Of a stretch of DNA of 64,000 nucleotides, positions 54,164 through 63,320 are shown piece after piece. This stretch comes from Inquilinus sp042743185. GTDB taxonomy: Bacteria; Pseudomonadota; Alphaproteobacteria; DSM-16000; Inquilinaceae. The notes beneath the pieces were generated by a model, which made no database searches, was not told where the DNA came from, and was given only the letters and a program-made list of their open reading frames with translations. Within the stretch, counting starts at the first letter, position 1; every line of letters begins with the position of its first letter. The DNA is taken from NCBI RefSeq assembly GCF_042743185.1, contig NZ_JBHYMS010000005.1:62001-126000 (forward strand), written 5' to 3'. The position numbers and the translations under genes are program-made.

Positions 54164-54739
54164 ATGCGCGTCAGCCGAATTGACAACCCCGAAAAGCGAA
54201 TGCTCGGTTGGCTCGTGCGGTATTCGGTCGCGGGGCGGCACACGCGCAAGTTCTTCTCCGACCTGGTCCACGGGTCGTCGGCCAAGGCGAAGGCCGCCGC
54301 CGAGGCATTCGCGCTGGAGCATCTCGACGAGCATCACGAGATCCGGTCGCTGCGGACGCGGCTGCTGCCGCGCAGGAACACGCCGCACGGCGTGCCGGGC
54401 GTCTCGCGCTATGTCCGTCCCGGCGGGACCTCCGCCTTCTGGACGGCCTACTGGACGCAGGACGGCGTGCGCCGGCAGAAGAAGTATTCCATCGCCCTGC
54501 TCGGCGAGCGCGAGGCGCGGGAGCTGGCCTTCGCGACCCGCGCCGAGATGACCGCAGGCAATCAGGAGCGGCTGACCGAGCTGCTCGAGGTCCATGCACC
54601 CGACCGCAAGGCCGCGGCCCAGCGGCCGAACCACCCGGAACCCGCGGCCGCGGTCCGGCCGCTGGAGGTGCCGGCCCGGCATTCCCCCAGGCCGGCGACC
54701 GTCGCGGCCGGCCCGGAGGAGCGCCGGAAACGGGCCTAG
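54164..54739 (+). CDS. AP2-domain DNA-binding protein
   Basis: The 191-aa protein has a segment of AP2/ERF character near residues 65-125: GVPGVSRYVRPGG, WTAYWTQDGVRRQKKYSI and LLGEREARELAFATRAEM. An earlier region (about 11-45) repeats the pattern in weaker form (WLVRYSVAGRHTRKFFSD). AP2 domains in bacteria are usually tied to HNH homing endonucleases, but no HNH motif is seen here. The C-terminal 50 residues are Pro/Ala-rich and basic. The ATG at 54164 follows GGAGAT. It is convergent with a glutamine-synthetase gene. Confidence 0.7.
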   Translation: MRVSRIDNPEKRMLGWLVRYSVAGRHTRKFFSDLVHGSSAKAKAAAEAFALEHLDEHHEIRSLRTRLLPRRNTPHGVPGVSRYVRPGGTSAFWTAYWTQDGVRRQKKYSIALLGEREARELAFATRAEMTAGNQERLTELLEVHAPDRKAAAQRPNHPEPAAAVRPLEVPARHSPRPATVAAGPEERRKRA

Positions 54740-54745
54740 CCCACG

Positions 54746-56149
54746 TCAGACCTTGCTCAGGTACCAGTCGTATTCGAGCTGGCTGATCTGGGAGAAGAAC
54801 TTGTCCCGCTCGGCCCATTTCAGGGCCAGGTAGACGTCGAGGAACCGGCGGCCGAAATACTCGTTGAAGAAGGCCGAGCCGTCGAGCTGCTCCAGCGCCA
54901 CGATCCAGGACGAGGTCAGGGTCGGCTCGATCTTGTCATAGGCGCTGCCCTGGATCGGCGGGCCCGGATCGATCTGCCGCCTGATGCCGTAATGCGCCCC
55001 GGCCAGCACCGCCGCGACCACCAGATAGGGGTTGCTGTCGGCGCCGGCGACGCGGTGCTCGACCCGGCGGTCCTCCGGCTTGCCCGGCGGAATGCGCAGC
55101 GACACGCTGCGGTTGTTGGCGGCCCAGGTCGGCGCGTGCGGCACGTAGGAGTTCGGCTGGAACCGGCGGAAGGCGTTCTGGTTCTGGGCGAACACCGCCA
55201 TGCCCTCGGCCATGGTGGCGCCGAGGCCGCCGATGGCGTGGCGCAGCATCGGGGTGCCGTGCGGGTCCTCCGCGGCGAACAGGCTCGCGCCGGCGGCGTC
55301 CAAGAGGCTCATATGGATGTGGAAGCCGCTGCCCGCCTGGTCCGGATAAGGCTTGGCCATGAAGGTGGCCTCGACCCCGTGCTTGGCCGCGACCGACCGG
55401 ACCACGCGCTTGAACAGCACGGCGTCGTCGCAGGCCTCGAGCGGGTCGTCGACATGGCGCAGATTGATCTCGTACTGCCCCGGGGCGTATTCCGAGACCA
55501 GGCTGTCGACCGGGATGCCCTGCGCCACGCAGGTGTCGTAGATCTCGTGCAGCAGGTCGTTGAAATCATACAGCTCGTCGATGCCGTAGACCTGGGTGGT
55601 GTCCTGGCGCTTGCCGCTGATCGGCGACACCGGCGGCCGCGGCCGCCCGTCCTCGCCGCGCTTGCGGTCGACCAGGTAGAATTCGAGCTCCACCGCCACC
55701 ACCGGGTGCAGCCCGTCGTCCCGCAGCCGGCGGACGATGTTGGCCAGGACGGTGCGCGGATCGGCGAAGAAGGGCGAGCCGTCGAGGTCCCGCATCGCCA
55801 GCAGCACCTGGCCGGTCGGGCGCGACAGCCACGGCACCGGGTCGAGGGTGTGGGGGACGGGGAGGCAGTCGCGGTCCGCGTCGCCGTCGGCAAAGCCGAG
55901 GCCGGTCTCTTCGACCGTTTCGCCGGTGATGTCGGTGGCGAAGAGGGAGCCGGGGAAGGTCAGGCCGTCGCGGAAGATCTTGTCCAGCGTGCCGATCGGG
56001 ACCTTCTTGCCGCGCAGGACGCCGCACATGTCGCAGACCAGGGCGTCGATGTGCGTGATGTCAGGAAATTGCGCGCGGAAATTCCTTACGATGTCGTTCG
56101 ATGTGCGTTCATGCATTTGGTCACGCAATTGTTGCCACGAAGCTCTCAT
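54746..56149 (-). CDS. Glutamine synthetase family protein (PuuA-like)
   Basis: The 467-aa enzyme has the GS beta-grasp and catalytic domains: ELEFYLVDRKR, EYAPGQYEINLRH (metal ligands), GSGFHIHMSL and VEHRVAGADSNPYLV. The N-terminus THIDALVCDMCGVLRGKKVP fits gamma-glutamylpolyamine synthetases more than GlnA. It would ligate glutamate to putrescine or another amine using ATP. It is divergent from a second paralog with 152 bp between. The adenylylation tyrosine region of GlnA is not present. Confidence 0.9.
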   Translation of the reverse strand: MRASWQQLRDQMHERTSNDIVRNFRAQFPDITHIDALVCDMCGVLRGKKVPIGTLDKIFRDGLTFPGSLFATDITGETVEETGLGFADGDADRDCLPVPHTLDPVPWLSRPTGQVLLAMRDLDGSPFFADPRTVLANIVRRLRDDGLHPVVAVELEFYLVDRKRGEDGRPRPPVSPISGKRQDTTQVYGIDELYDFNDLLHEIYDTCVAQGIPVDSLVSEYAPGQYEINLRHVDDPLEACDDAVLFKRVVRSVAAKHGVEATFMAKPYPDQAGSGFHIHMSLLDAAGASLFAAEDPHGTPMLRHAIGGLGATMAEGMAVFAQNQNAFRRFQPNSYVPHAPTWAANNRSVSLRIPPGKPEDRRVEHRVAGADSNPYLVVAAVLAGAHYGIRRQIDPGPPIQGSAYDKIEPTLTSSWIVALEQLDGSAFFNEYFGRRFLDVYLALKWAERDKFFSQISQLEYDWYLSKV

Positions 56150-56301
56150 CCTCGCAGCCGGCCGTTACGTGTCAAGCCGGGCCGAGTCGGAGCGGCCATG
56201 CGGACACCGGTTTGTCCTTCCCACCCCCCCGGGGGGCTCGGCTATGGTGACCCGGCTGAAACGAGAAGCGGGGTCCGCCTAAAGGGGCTGGCCATGATTT
56301 T

Positions 56302-57642
56302 ATGCAAAAACTGGAAGACTTCATTCACGACCATGGCGTGACCGAAGTCGAGTGCCTGGTCCCGGACATCAACGGGATCGCCCGGGGCAAGATCCTGCCC
56401 GACGACAAGTTCATCAAGGGCCTGAAGACCCGCGGGATGCGGATCCCGGAATCGATCTTCATGCAGACGGTGACCGGGGACTACCCCGACGACGACGTCA
56501 CCAACGCGGCCGATATCGACATCTACATGGTGCCCGACCCGGAGACGATCCGGATGGTGCCGTGGTATGAGGAGCCGACGGCGCAGGTGATCTGCGACGC
56601 GGAATATGTCGACGGCAGCCCCTGCGAGCTGTCCTGCCGCCATGTGCTGCGGCGGGTGCTGAAGCTGTACGAGGCGAAGGGCTGGAAGCCGCTGGTGGCG
56701 CCCGAGCTCGAATTCTACCTGGTGAAGAAGAACATCGACCCGGACTACCCGCTGGAGCCGCCGATCGGCCGGTCCGGCCGGCCGGAGACCGGGCGCCAGT
56801 CCTACGGCATCGACGCGGTCAACGAATTCGATCCGATCTTCGAGGAGATCTACGATCATTGCGAGGCGATGGGCCTCGACGTCGATACCCTGGCGCATGA
56901 GGCGGGTGCCGCCCAGATCGAGATCAACTTCAACCACGGCGACCCGCTCGAGCTCGCCGACCAGGTGCTGATCTTCAAGCGCACGGTGCGCGAGACGGCG
57001 ATGCGCCACGACGTCTACGCCACCTTCATGGCCAAGCCGCTGCAGAACGAGCCCGGCAGCGCCATGCATCTGCACCAGAGCGTGAATGACGCCAAGACCG
57101 GCCGGAACCTGTTCGCCACCAAGGACGGCGGGAACAGCGACCTGTTCCTGTCCTATATCGCCGGCCTGCAGAAATTCGTGCCGGCGGCGATGCCGCTGTT
57201 CGCGCCGAACGTGAACTCCTACCGCCGCCTCGACCCCGAGAGCGACGCGCCGATCAACGTCCATTGGGGCATGGACAACCGCACGGTCGGCTTCCGCGTG
57301 CCGATCGACGAGCCGCAGGCCAAGCGGGTCGAGAACCGCGTGGCCGGCGCCGACTGCAACCCCTACCTGATGTTCGCGGCCTCGCTGGCCTGCGGCTATC
57401 TCGGCATCGTCAACGAGATGCAGCCGTCGAACCCGGTCGAGGGCTCGGCCAAGCGCCTGGCCTTCACCCTGCCGCGCCATCTCTACGACAGCCTCAACAA
57501 GTTCTCCGCCTCGCGCCCGCTGCGCGAGGTGCTGGGCGAGAAGCTGGTCGACGCGGTGTGGTGGGTGAAGAACAAGGAGTACGACGCCTATCACCGCGTC
57601 ATCAGCTCCTGGGAGCGCGAGAACCTGCTGCTGAACGTCTGA
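56302..57642 (+). CDS. Glutamine synthetase family protein (second paralog)
   Basis: The 446-aa paralog keeps the catalytic motifs APELEFYLVKKN, HEAGAAQIEINFNHGD, GSAMHLHQSV and VENRVAGADCNPYL. The first residues EVECLVPDINGIARGKIL are again of the PuuA/GlnT type. It is followed after 27 bases by an agmatinase-family gene, so the two are probably one operon in amine or guanidino-compound use. Substrate is not fixed by sequence. Confidence 0.9.
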   Translation: MQKLEDFIHDHGVTEVECLVPDINGIARGKILPDDKFIKGLKTRGMRIPESIFMQTVTGDYPDDDVTNAADIDIYMVPDPETIRMVPWYEEPTAQVICDAEYVDGSPCELSCRHVLRRVLKLYEAKGWKPLVAPELEFYLVKKNIDPDYPLEPPIGRSGRPETGRQSYGIDAVNEFDPIFEEIYDHCEAMGLDVDTLAHEAGAAQIEINFNHGDPLELADQVLIFKRTVRETAMRHDVYATFMAKPLQNEPGSAMHLHQSVNDAKTGRNLFATKDGGNSDLFLSYIAGLQKFVPAAMPLFAPNVNSYRRLDPESDAPINVHWGMDNRTVGFRVPIDEPQAKRVENRVAGADCNPYLMFAASLACGYLGIVNEMQPSNPVEGSAKRLAFTLPRHLYDSLNKFSASRPLREVLGEKLVDAVWWVKNKEYDAYHRVISSWERENLLLNV

Positions 57643-57669
57643 GCCGGCCGATAAGATCGGGAGGTGACC

Positions 57670-58635
57670 ATGGTGGGCAAGTTCGAGCCGCTGGATTCCG
57701 GCCAGGTGCCGCGCTTCGCCGGCATCCCGACCTTCATGCGCCTGCCGGTGGCGACACCGGCCGAGGTCGACGTCGCCCTGGTCGGCGTGCCCTTCGACGG
57801 CGGCGTGACCAACCGCGCCGGGGCGCGGCACGGCCCGCGCGAGCTGCGCAACCAGTCCAGCCTGATGCGCCGCGTGCACCACGTCACCGGCGTCTCGCCC
57901 TACGACCTGGTGCGGGTCGGCGATTGCGGCGATGCCCCGGTCGACCCGGTCAACCTGGCGAAGTCGCTGGAGTCGATCTCCGCCTTCTACGCCGATCTGC
58001 GCCGGGCCGGCGCGGTGCCGGTGTCGGCCGGCGGCGACCATCTGGTATCGCTGCCGATCCTGCGCGGCCTGGCCACGGGCCATCCGGTCGGGCTGATCCA
58101 GTTCGATGCCCATTCCGACACGTATGACAGCTTCTTCGGCAATCCCTACAACCACGGCACGCCGTTCCGCCGGGCGATCGAGGAGGGGCTGGTCGACCCG
58201 AAGCGGATGGTCCAGATCGGGCTGCGCGGCTCGATCTCCGACGCCGGCAATTACGACTTCGCCAAGGCCTGCGGTATCCGCATGGTCTTCATCGAGGAGT
58301 TCGACCGCCGCGGCCCCGACGACGTGATGGACGAAGCGCTGGAGATCCTGGGATCCGGGCCCGCCTACGCGACCTTCGACATCGATGCCATCGACCCGTC
58401 GATGGCGCCGGGCACCGGCACGCCGGAGATCGGCGGCATCACCACCCGCGAGGCCCAGCGCATGGTGCGCCGCCTGGCCGGGCTGGACCTGATCGGGGCC
58501 GATCTGGTCGAGGTCGCGCCGCCCTTCGATCCGTCCGGCCTCACCGCCCTGACCGGGGCGACCCTGATGTTCGAGCTGCTCTGCGCGGCCGCCCCGGGCG
58601 TGGCGGCCCGCCGCGGCTCTCTGGCGGGCGCCTGA
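57670..58635 (+). CDS. speB: Agmatinase/ureohydrolase family protein
   Basis: The 321-aa ureohydrolase has the manganese ligands in AGGDHLVSLP, FDAHSDTYDS and FDIDAIDPSMAPGTGTPE. It should split a guanidino compound into urea and an amine, most simply agmatine to putrescine; guanidinobutyrate or guanidinopropionate are alternatives. The ATG at 57670 is preceded by GGGAGG. Linked with the glutamine-synthetase paralog just upstream, it supports a putrescine route. Confidence 0.88.
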   Translation: MVGKFEPLDSGQVPRFAGIPTFMRLPVATPAEVDVALVGVPFDGGVTNRAGARHGPRELRNQSSLMRRVHHVTGVSPYDLVRVGDCGDAPVDPVNLAKSLESISAFYADLRRAGAVPVSAGGDHLVSLPILRGLATGHPVGLIQFDAHSDTYDSFFGNPYNHGTPFRRAIEEGLVDPKRMVQIGLRGSISDAGNYDFAKACGIRMVFIEEFDRRGPDDVMDEALEILGSGPAYATFDIDAIDPSMAPGTGTPEIGGITTREAQRMVRRLAGLDLIGADLVEVAPPFDPSGLTALTGATLMFELLCAAAPGVAARRGSLAGA

Positions 58636-58668
58636 CACCATCCCTGCGGAATGTCCATGGAGGAGACC

Positions 58669-59001
58669 ATGGCCGTCGTCTTCGCCTATATCACCACCCC
58701 CTCGGAGGCCGAGGCCGACCGCATCGGCCGGGCGCTGGTCGAGGAGCGACTGGCCGCCTGCGTCAACATCCTGCCTGGCATGCGGTCGATCTACCGCTGG
58801 CAGGGCAGGGTGGAGCAGGCGGCCGAGGCGGTGCTGATCGCCAAGACCCGGGCCGACCGCTTCACCGCCCTGTCCGCCCGGGTGCGCGAGCTGCATCCCT
58901 ATGAGCTGCCCTGCATCACGGCGCTGCGGGTCGAGGCCGGCGACGCCGCCTATCTCGACTGGATCCGGCACGAGTCTCTGCCCCTGTCCAGCCCCGGATG
59001 A
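58669..59001 (+). CDS. cutA: Divalent-cation tolerance protein CutA
   Basis: The 110-aa protein has the CutA pattern VFAYITTPSEAEADRIGRAL, RLAACVNILPGMRSIYRWQG and the end YLDWIRHES. It forms a PII-like trimer; the cell role is unclear. GGAGGAG lies directly before the ATG at 58669, which is preferred to ATGs at 58651 and 58657. Confidence 0.94.
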   Translation: MAVVFAYITTPSEAEADRIGRALVEERLAACVNILPGMRSIYRWQGRVEQAAEAVLIAKTRADRFTALSARVRELHPYELPCITALRVEAGDAAYLDWIRHESLPLSSPG

Positions 59002-59093
59002 CGTTCGCGGCGGATGACGGCCATGCCCGCGCCGCAGCCGTGCCGGATCGCCTCGCGCCTTGAACCGGGGCCGCGACCGCCAAAGTTCAGATC

Positions 59094-60107
59094 ATGACAC
59101 TGCCGCTTTCGGTCCTCGACCTCGCGCCGATCGCCTCCGGCTCCCCGTCCGGCCAGGCCGTCCGCAACTCGCTCGATCTCGCCCGGCTGACCGACAGTCT
59201 GGGCTTCACCCGCTACTGGGTGGCCGAGCACCACTCGATCCCCGGCGTGGCCTCGACCGCGCCGGAGATCCTGATCGGCCATGTCGCCCAGGTGACGCAG
59301 CGGATCCGCGTCGGGTCCGGCGGGGTGATGCTGCCGAACCACGCGCCGCTCAGGGTGGTCGAGGCCTTCAAGATGCTGGAGGCGCTGCATCCGGGCCGGA
59401 TCGACCTCGGCCTCGGCCGCGCCCCGGGGTCGGACCAGCTGACGGCGCTGGCGATGCGCCGGTCGCGCGACGCCGTCGTGTCCGATGATTTCACCGAGCA
59501 ATATGCCGAGCTGCGCGCCTTCGCCGACGGCACCTTCCCGGCCGACCATGGCTTCCGGGCGGTCCGCGCGGTGCCGGAGGACGTGCCGCTGCCGCCGGTC
59601 TGGATGCTCGGCTCCAGCGACTTCGGCGCCCGCTTCGCCGCCCATATCGGCGTCGGCTTCGCCTTCGCCCATCATTTCAGCCCGCAATACACGATGCCGG
59701 CGATGCATCTGTACCGGACCAGCTTCCGCCCCTCCGCGGCGATGCGGGAGCCGCATTCGATCCTGACCGTCTCGGTCTACTGCGCCGAGGACGCGGCGGA
59801 GGCGGAGCGGCTGGCGGCGCCGCACCAGCTGTCCTGGGTACGGTTGCGCACCAACCGGCCGGGCGTGCTGCCGAGCCCGGAGGAGGCGTTGTCCTACCCC
59901 TACACGCTGGAAGAGAAGCGCGTGGCCGAGAACGCCCGCCGCAACCAGATCGTCGGCACGCCGGAGACGGTGAAGGCCGAGATCGAGCGGCTGGCCGGCG
60001 AGACCGTGGCCAGCGAGGTGATGATCACCAGCATGATCCACGACCACGCGGCCCGGCTGCGCTCCTACGAGCTGGTGGCAGGGGCGTTCGGGTTGCCGGC
60101 GGGCTGA
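59094..60107 (+). CDS. Luciferase-like (LLM class) FMN-dependent oxidoreductase
   Basis: The 337-aa TIM-barrel protein has the LLM family segments LDLAPIASG, TRYWVAEHHSIPG, VGSGGVMLPNHAPLRVVE and GRIDLGLGRAPG, and GTPETVKAEIERL near the end. It is the single-component subgroup that is often called MsnO8 type; the substrate is unknown. It is convergent with a LuxR-type regulator. Confidence 0.93.
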   Translation: MTLPLSVLDLAPIASGSPSGQAVRNSLDLARLTDSLGFTRYWVAEHHSIPGVASTAPEILIGHVAQVTQRIRVGSGGVMLPNHAPLRVVEAFKMLEALHPGRIDLGLGRAPGSDQLTALAMRRSRDAVVSDDFTEQYAELRAFADGTFPADHGFRAVRAVPEDVPLPPVWMLGSSDFGARFAAHIGVGFAFAHHFSPQYTMPAMHLYRTSFRPSAAMREPHSILTVSVYCAEDAAEAERLAAPHQLSWVRLRTNRPGVLPSPEEALSYPYTLEEKRVAENARRNQIVGTPETVKAEIERLAGETVASEVMITSMIHDHAARLRSYELVAGAFGLPAG

Positions 60108-60121
60108 GCCGCCGCCGGCCG

Positions 60122-61276
60122 TCAGCCCAGCCGGGCGAACAGCGCGACGAGGTCGGCCTGCCGGTGGGTATCGGTCTTGACGAACACCGACTTCAGCTGG
60201 GTCCGGGCCGTCTCGTAGCGGATGGTCAGGCGCTCCGCTGCCTCCGCCAGCGTCACGCCGCTGCCGAGCAGGGCGGCGAGCCGGGCTTCCGCACGGGAGA
60301 GGCCGAACAGCGTGGCCAGCCGCCGCTCGGATGACGCCGAGAGTCGGGCCGGGTCGCGGACCACGGCGATGGCCCGGGCGCCGTTGAAGACCAGCAACCG
60401 GTCCCGGGCCAGCGGCGAGATGTCGACCACGAGGGGCGGCCGTCCGCTCGGCCGCCGCACCAGGATCGGGCCGGCGGCAGCGCCCGGCGGCCGGGCGCTG
60501 CCGTCGAGGCCGGCCTGCAGGCGCCGGTTGTCGTCCGTCGCCATCGCGGTCAGCCGATTCCCGAGGATCATCAGCCCGTCTCCGAGCAGCGCCGTCAGCG
60601 CGCCGGTGGTCCGGAGGACGGCACCCTGCGGGCCGAGGATCGCCCCGGCGATGTCCGCGGCCTCCCACCCCTCGATCATGCCGTCCAGCTTGCGGAAACC
60701 GAGGCTTTCGGCCAGCCGCACCGCGCGGGCGAAGGACGGCCTGAGCAGGTCGATGGCCGCGAGCTCGGCGGGCGTGAACGGCTCGGCCTCCAGCGCCCGC
60801 TCCAGCGTCAGCACCACGGGGCCGAGGGTGGGGCTCGAAAGCAGGACGGACCCCGCCGCCCATTTCAGGCCGAAGGGCCGCAGCAGCTCATTGTAGAACG
60901 GGTCGCGGGCGATCTCGTCGGCGGTCAGCAGCTCGGTGTCGCAGACGAAGTTCGTCCAGGTCCGGGCGTTGATGCGCGGAAATCGCGGATTCCTTTGCGG
61001 CCAGCCATCGGCGGTGGCGGCCTCGATGATCTCCTCGAATCCGGCGGACGGCGCCCCCAGCCCGGTGGCGGATTGCGCCGTCATGAACAGCGACGCCTCG
61101 CTGCCGCCCGCCCGGGCGAAGGCCCCGAGGGCAACCGGCCACAGGTCGGGGTCGAGCGCGGCATCCAGGAACAGCGCTTCGACGTTTCGGAACTGCTCCG
61201 GACGGACCGCTCCGATCACCTGGGCCCCGGCCGCATGGCGATCGACCCCCTGGATCGACGGCGTAGCATGATCCAT
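60122..61276 (-). CDS. LuxR-type transcriptional regulator
   Basis: The 384-aa protein ends in a LuxR helix-turn-helix: LFGLSRAEARLAALLGSGVTLAEAAERLTIRYETARTQLKSVFVKT. The N-terminal 300 residues look like a sensory region without a recognisable autoinducer domain; a PAS-like middle segment is possible. It has no histidine-kinase partner nearby. Candidate target: the adjacent luciferase-like gene or the Hsp70-like gene, from which it is divergent by 208 bp. This is a guess from position. Confidence 0.85.
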   Translation of the reverse strand: MDHATPSIQGVDRHAAGAQVIGAVRPEQFRNVEALFLDAALDPDLWPVALGAFARAGGSEASLFMTAQSATGLGAPSAGFEEIIEAATADGWPQRNPRFPRINARTWTNFVCDTELLTADEIARDPFYNELLRPFGLKWAAGSVLLSSPTLGPVVLTLERALEAEPFTPAELAAIDLLRPSFARAVRLAESLGFRKLDGMIEGWEAADIAGAILGPQGAVLRTTGALTALLGDGLMILGNRLTAMATDDNRRLQAGLDGSARPPGAAAGPILVRRPSGRPPLVVDISPLARDRLLVFNGARAIAVVRDPARLSASSERRLATLFGLSRAEARLAALLGSGVTLAEAAERLTIRYETARTQLKSVFVKTDTHRQADLVALFARLG

Positions 61277-61484
61277 CCCCCCGATGGGCTGCGCATGGCC
61301 GATGATGATACATGGGAAACGCGCCGATTTTGACGGACATTTTATCGCTGGTCTCCGGCTTCGCGTCGTATCTGGCGCATCCGCATGGCCTCTTCCCCCG
61401 GCGCGGCATCCGCGCTAAAACCCGCCCCCTTTCAGCCCCGTCCGACCGGATCCGGGGCTTTTCGGCGTTGCAGCGGAGGCGGAG

Positions 61485-62738
61485 ATGGCGGTCTGCGGCC
61501 TGGATTTCGGCACCTCGAATTCGACCCTCGGCGTCGTCGACGCCGGGGGCGCCCGGCTGCTGCCGCTGGAGGAGACGGCGACGACCTTGCCCAGCGCCAT
61601 CTGGTTCGACCTGGTCGGCGGCGCGCCGCGCTTCGGCCGCTCGGCCATCGACTCCTATGTCGACAGCCTGGACGGCCGTCTGATGCGCTCGATCAAGTCG
61701 GTGCTGGGCACGCCGCTGATCGAGGAGGACACCTGGGTCGGGCGCGAGCGCATCGGCTTCAAGCAGGTCATCGCGATCTTCCTGGCCGAGATGAAGGCGC
61801 GGGCCGAGGCCGCCTGCGGCCACGCGCTGGAGCGGGTGGTGCACGGCCGGCCGGTGCATTTCGTCGACGACGACCCGGCCGGCGACAGCAAAGCCCAGGA
61901 CACGCTGCAGGCGATCGCGCGCGAGGCCGGCTTCGCCGAGGTGTCCTTCGAATACGAGCCGATCGCCGCCGCCCGCACCTACGAGGCCGGGTTGGACCGG
62001 GAGGAGGTGGCGCTGATCGTCGACATCGGCGGCGGCACCTCCGACATCTCCATCGTCCGGCTTGGGCCGCAGCGCAAGGCGCTGCCGGACCGCGCCGCCG
62101 ACATCCTGGCCAATGACGGCATCCGGCTGGGCGGCACCGATGTCGACCGGCTGTTCAGCCTGGCCACGGTGATGCCGGCGCTGGGCATGGGGACGAAGAT
62201 GAAGCGGCCGGGCGCGGTGGCGCCCAGCCGCTATTTCCACATGCTGGCGACCTGGAGCCGGATCAACGCGCTCTACGCCCCCAAGGTGGTGGCGGAGGTG
62301 CGCGACGTGCGCCGGGAATCGCGCGACCCGCAGAAATTCGACCGGCTGCTGCGGGTGCTGGAGGGCAATCTCGGCCACGGCCTGGCGCTGCGGGTCGAGG
62401 CGGCGAAGATCGCGCTCGGGGCCAAGGACCCGACCGTGATCGACCTGCGCCTGGTCGAGCCCAAGCTGGGGCTGCGCGCCGGCCGGGCGGTGCTGGACGC
62501 GGCGATCCGCGACGCGGTCAGCCGGCTCTCGGCGCTGATCCGGCGCTGCATCCAGGCGGCGGGCCTCACCCCGGATCGGCTGGACGCCGTGTTCCTGACC
62601 GGCGGCTCGGCCTTGCTGCCGGCCTTCCGCGCAGCGGCGCTGGCCGAGGCGCCGGCCGCCCGGGTGGTGGAGGGGGACAGCTTCGGTGCGGTCGGGGTCG
62701 GCCTGGCGATCGAGGCGCAGCGCCGCTACGGTCCCTGA
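61485..62738 (+). CDS. Hsp70/DnaK-like ATPase (YegD type)
   Basis: The 417-aa protein has the actin/Hsp70 ATPase core: CGLDFGTSNSTLGVV (phosphate 1), VDIGGGTSDISIV (phosphate 2) and FLTGGSALLPAFR (adenosine). The substrate-binding domain of DnaK is missing. The family is YegD-like with unknown clients. No dnaJ or grpE is near. It converges with the cytochrome b561 gene with nine bases between. Confidence 0.92.
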   Translation: MAVCGLDFGTSNSTLGVVDAGGARLLPLEETATTLPSAIWFDLVGGAPRFGRSAIDSYVDSLDGRLMRSIKSVLGTPLIEEDTWVGRERIGFKQVIAIFLAEMKARAEAACGHALERVVHGRPVHFVDDDPAGDSKAQDTLQAIAREAGFAEVSFEYEPIAAARTYEAGLDREEVALIVDIGGGTSDISIVRLGPQRKALPDRAADILANDGIRLGGTDVDRLFSLATVMPALGMGTKMKRPGAVAPSRYFHMLATWSRINALYAPKVVAEVRDVRRESRDPQKFDRLLRVLEGNLGHGLALRVEAAKIALGAKDPTVIDLRLVEPKLGLRAGRAVLDAAIRDAVSRLSALIRRCIQAAGLTPDRLDAVFLTGGSALLPAFRAAALAEAPAARVVEGDSFGAVGVGLAIEAQRRYGP

Positions 62739-62747
62739 TATCCGGGC

Positions 62748-63320
62748 TCAAGTCCCGGTCTGCTCCGGCAGCATCCGGTCCAGGGTGCCGTCGCGCCGGA
62801 CGGCGACATGCCAGACCGCCGCGGCGATGTGCAGCGCGACGAGGACATAGAGCGCCCATTGCCCCACCGCGTGCACGGTGCTGCCGATCCGCCAGATCGC
62901 GTCGGTCGCCGGGGTCAGCAGCGGCACGTCGAAGAGGCCGAAATACGGGATGGCGCGGCCGCGGCCGGCGGACATCAGGTAGCCGCTGAGCGGCATCGCC
63001 AGCAGGACGAGGTACAGCAGCCAGTGGCTCGCCGTGGCCGCCGCCGATTCCCAGGCCGCCCAACGGGCCGGCGGCGGCGGATGGATCGCCCGCCAGACCA
63101 GCCGTGCGGCGGTCAGGGCCAGGATCGTCAGCCCGACCGATTTGTGCAGCATGACAACGGTGCCGCGCGAGGCGTCGCCGTTCGGCAGGCTCTCCATCAC
63201 CCAGGCCAGGACCAGGACGGCGAGAATCAGGGTGGCCGAGACCCAGTGCAGTCCCTGCGCGGTGGCGGTGTAGCGCCCGGTGGTCTGCCGGACGGCGGCG
63301 GTCATCACATCCGTGGTCAT
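62748..63320 (-). CDS. Cytochrome b561
   Basis: The 190-aa membrane protein has four predicted helices and His pairs for haem (GLHWVS, MLHKSVG, ASHWLLY, ALHIAAAVWH). It resembles the b561 group that transfers electrons across the membrane, possibly in oxygen-stress defence. The ATG at 63320 overlaps the stop of the RND gene (ATGA), so it is in the same operon. Confidence 0.92.
   Translation of the reverse strand: MTTDVMTAAVRQTTGRYTATAQGLHWVSATLILAVLVLAWVMESLPNGDASRGTVVMLHKSVGLTILALTAARLVWRAIHPPPPARWAAWESAAATASHWLLYLVLLAMPLSGYLMSAGRGRAIPYFGLFDVPLLTPATDAIWRIGSTVHAVGQWALYVLVALHIAAAVWHVAVRRDGTLDRMLPEQTGT

Noticed and set aside
48842..58635. Genomic island in the accessory part
   Set aside because: No integrase, tRNA edge or sharp composition change is visible, so I describe it as ordinary accessory chromosome.
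62739..62760. Terminator between the Hsp70-like gene and cytochrome b561
   Set aside because: CCGGG and CCCGG can pair, but the stem is only five bases and overlaps a coding end.
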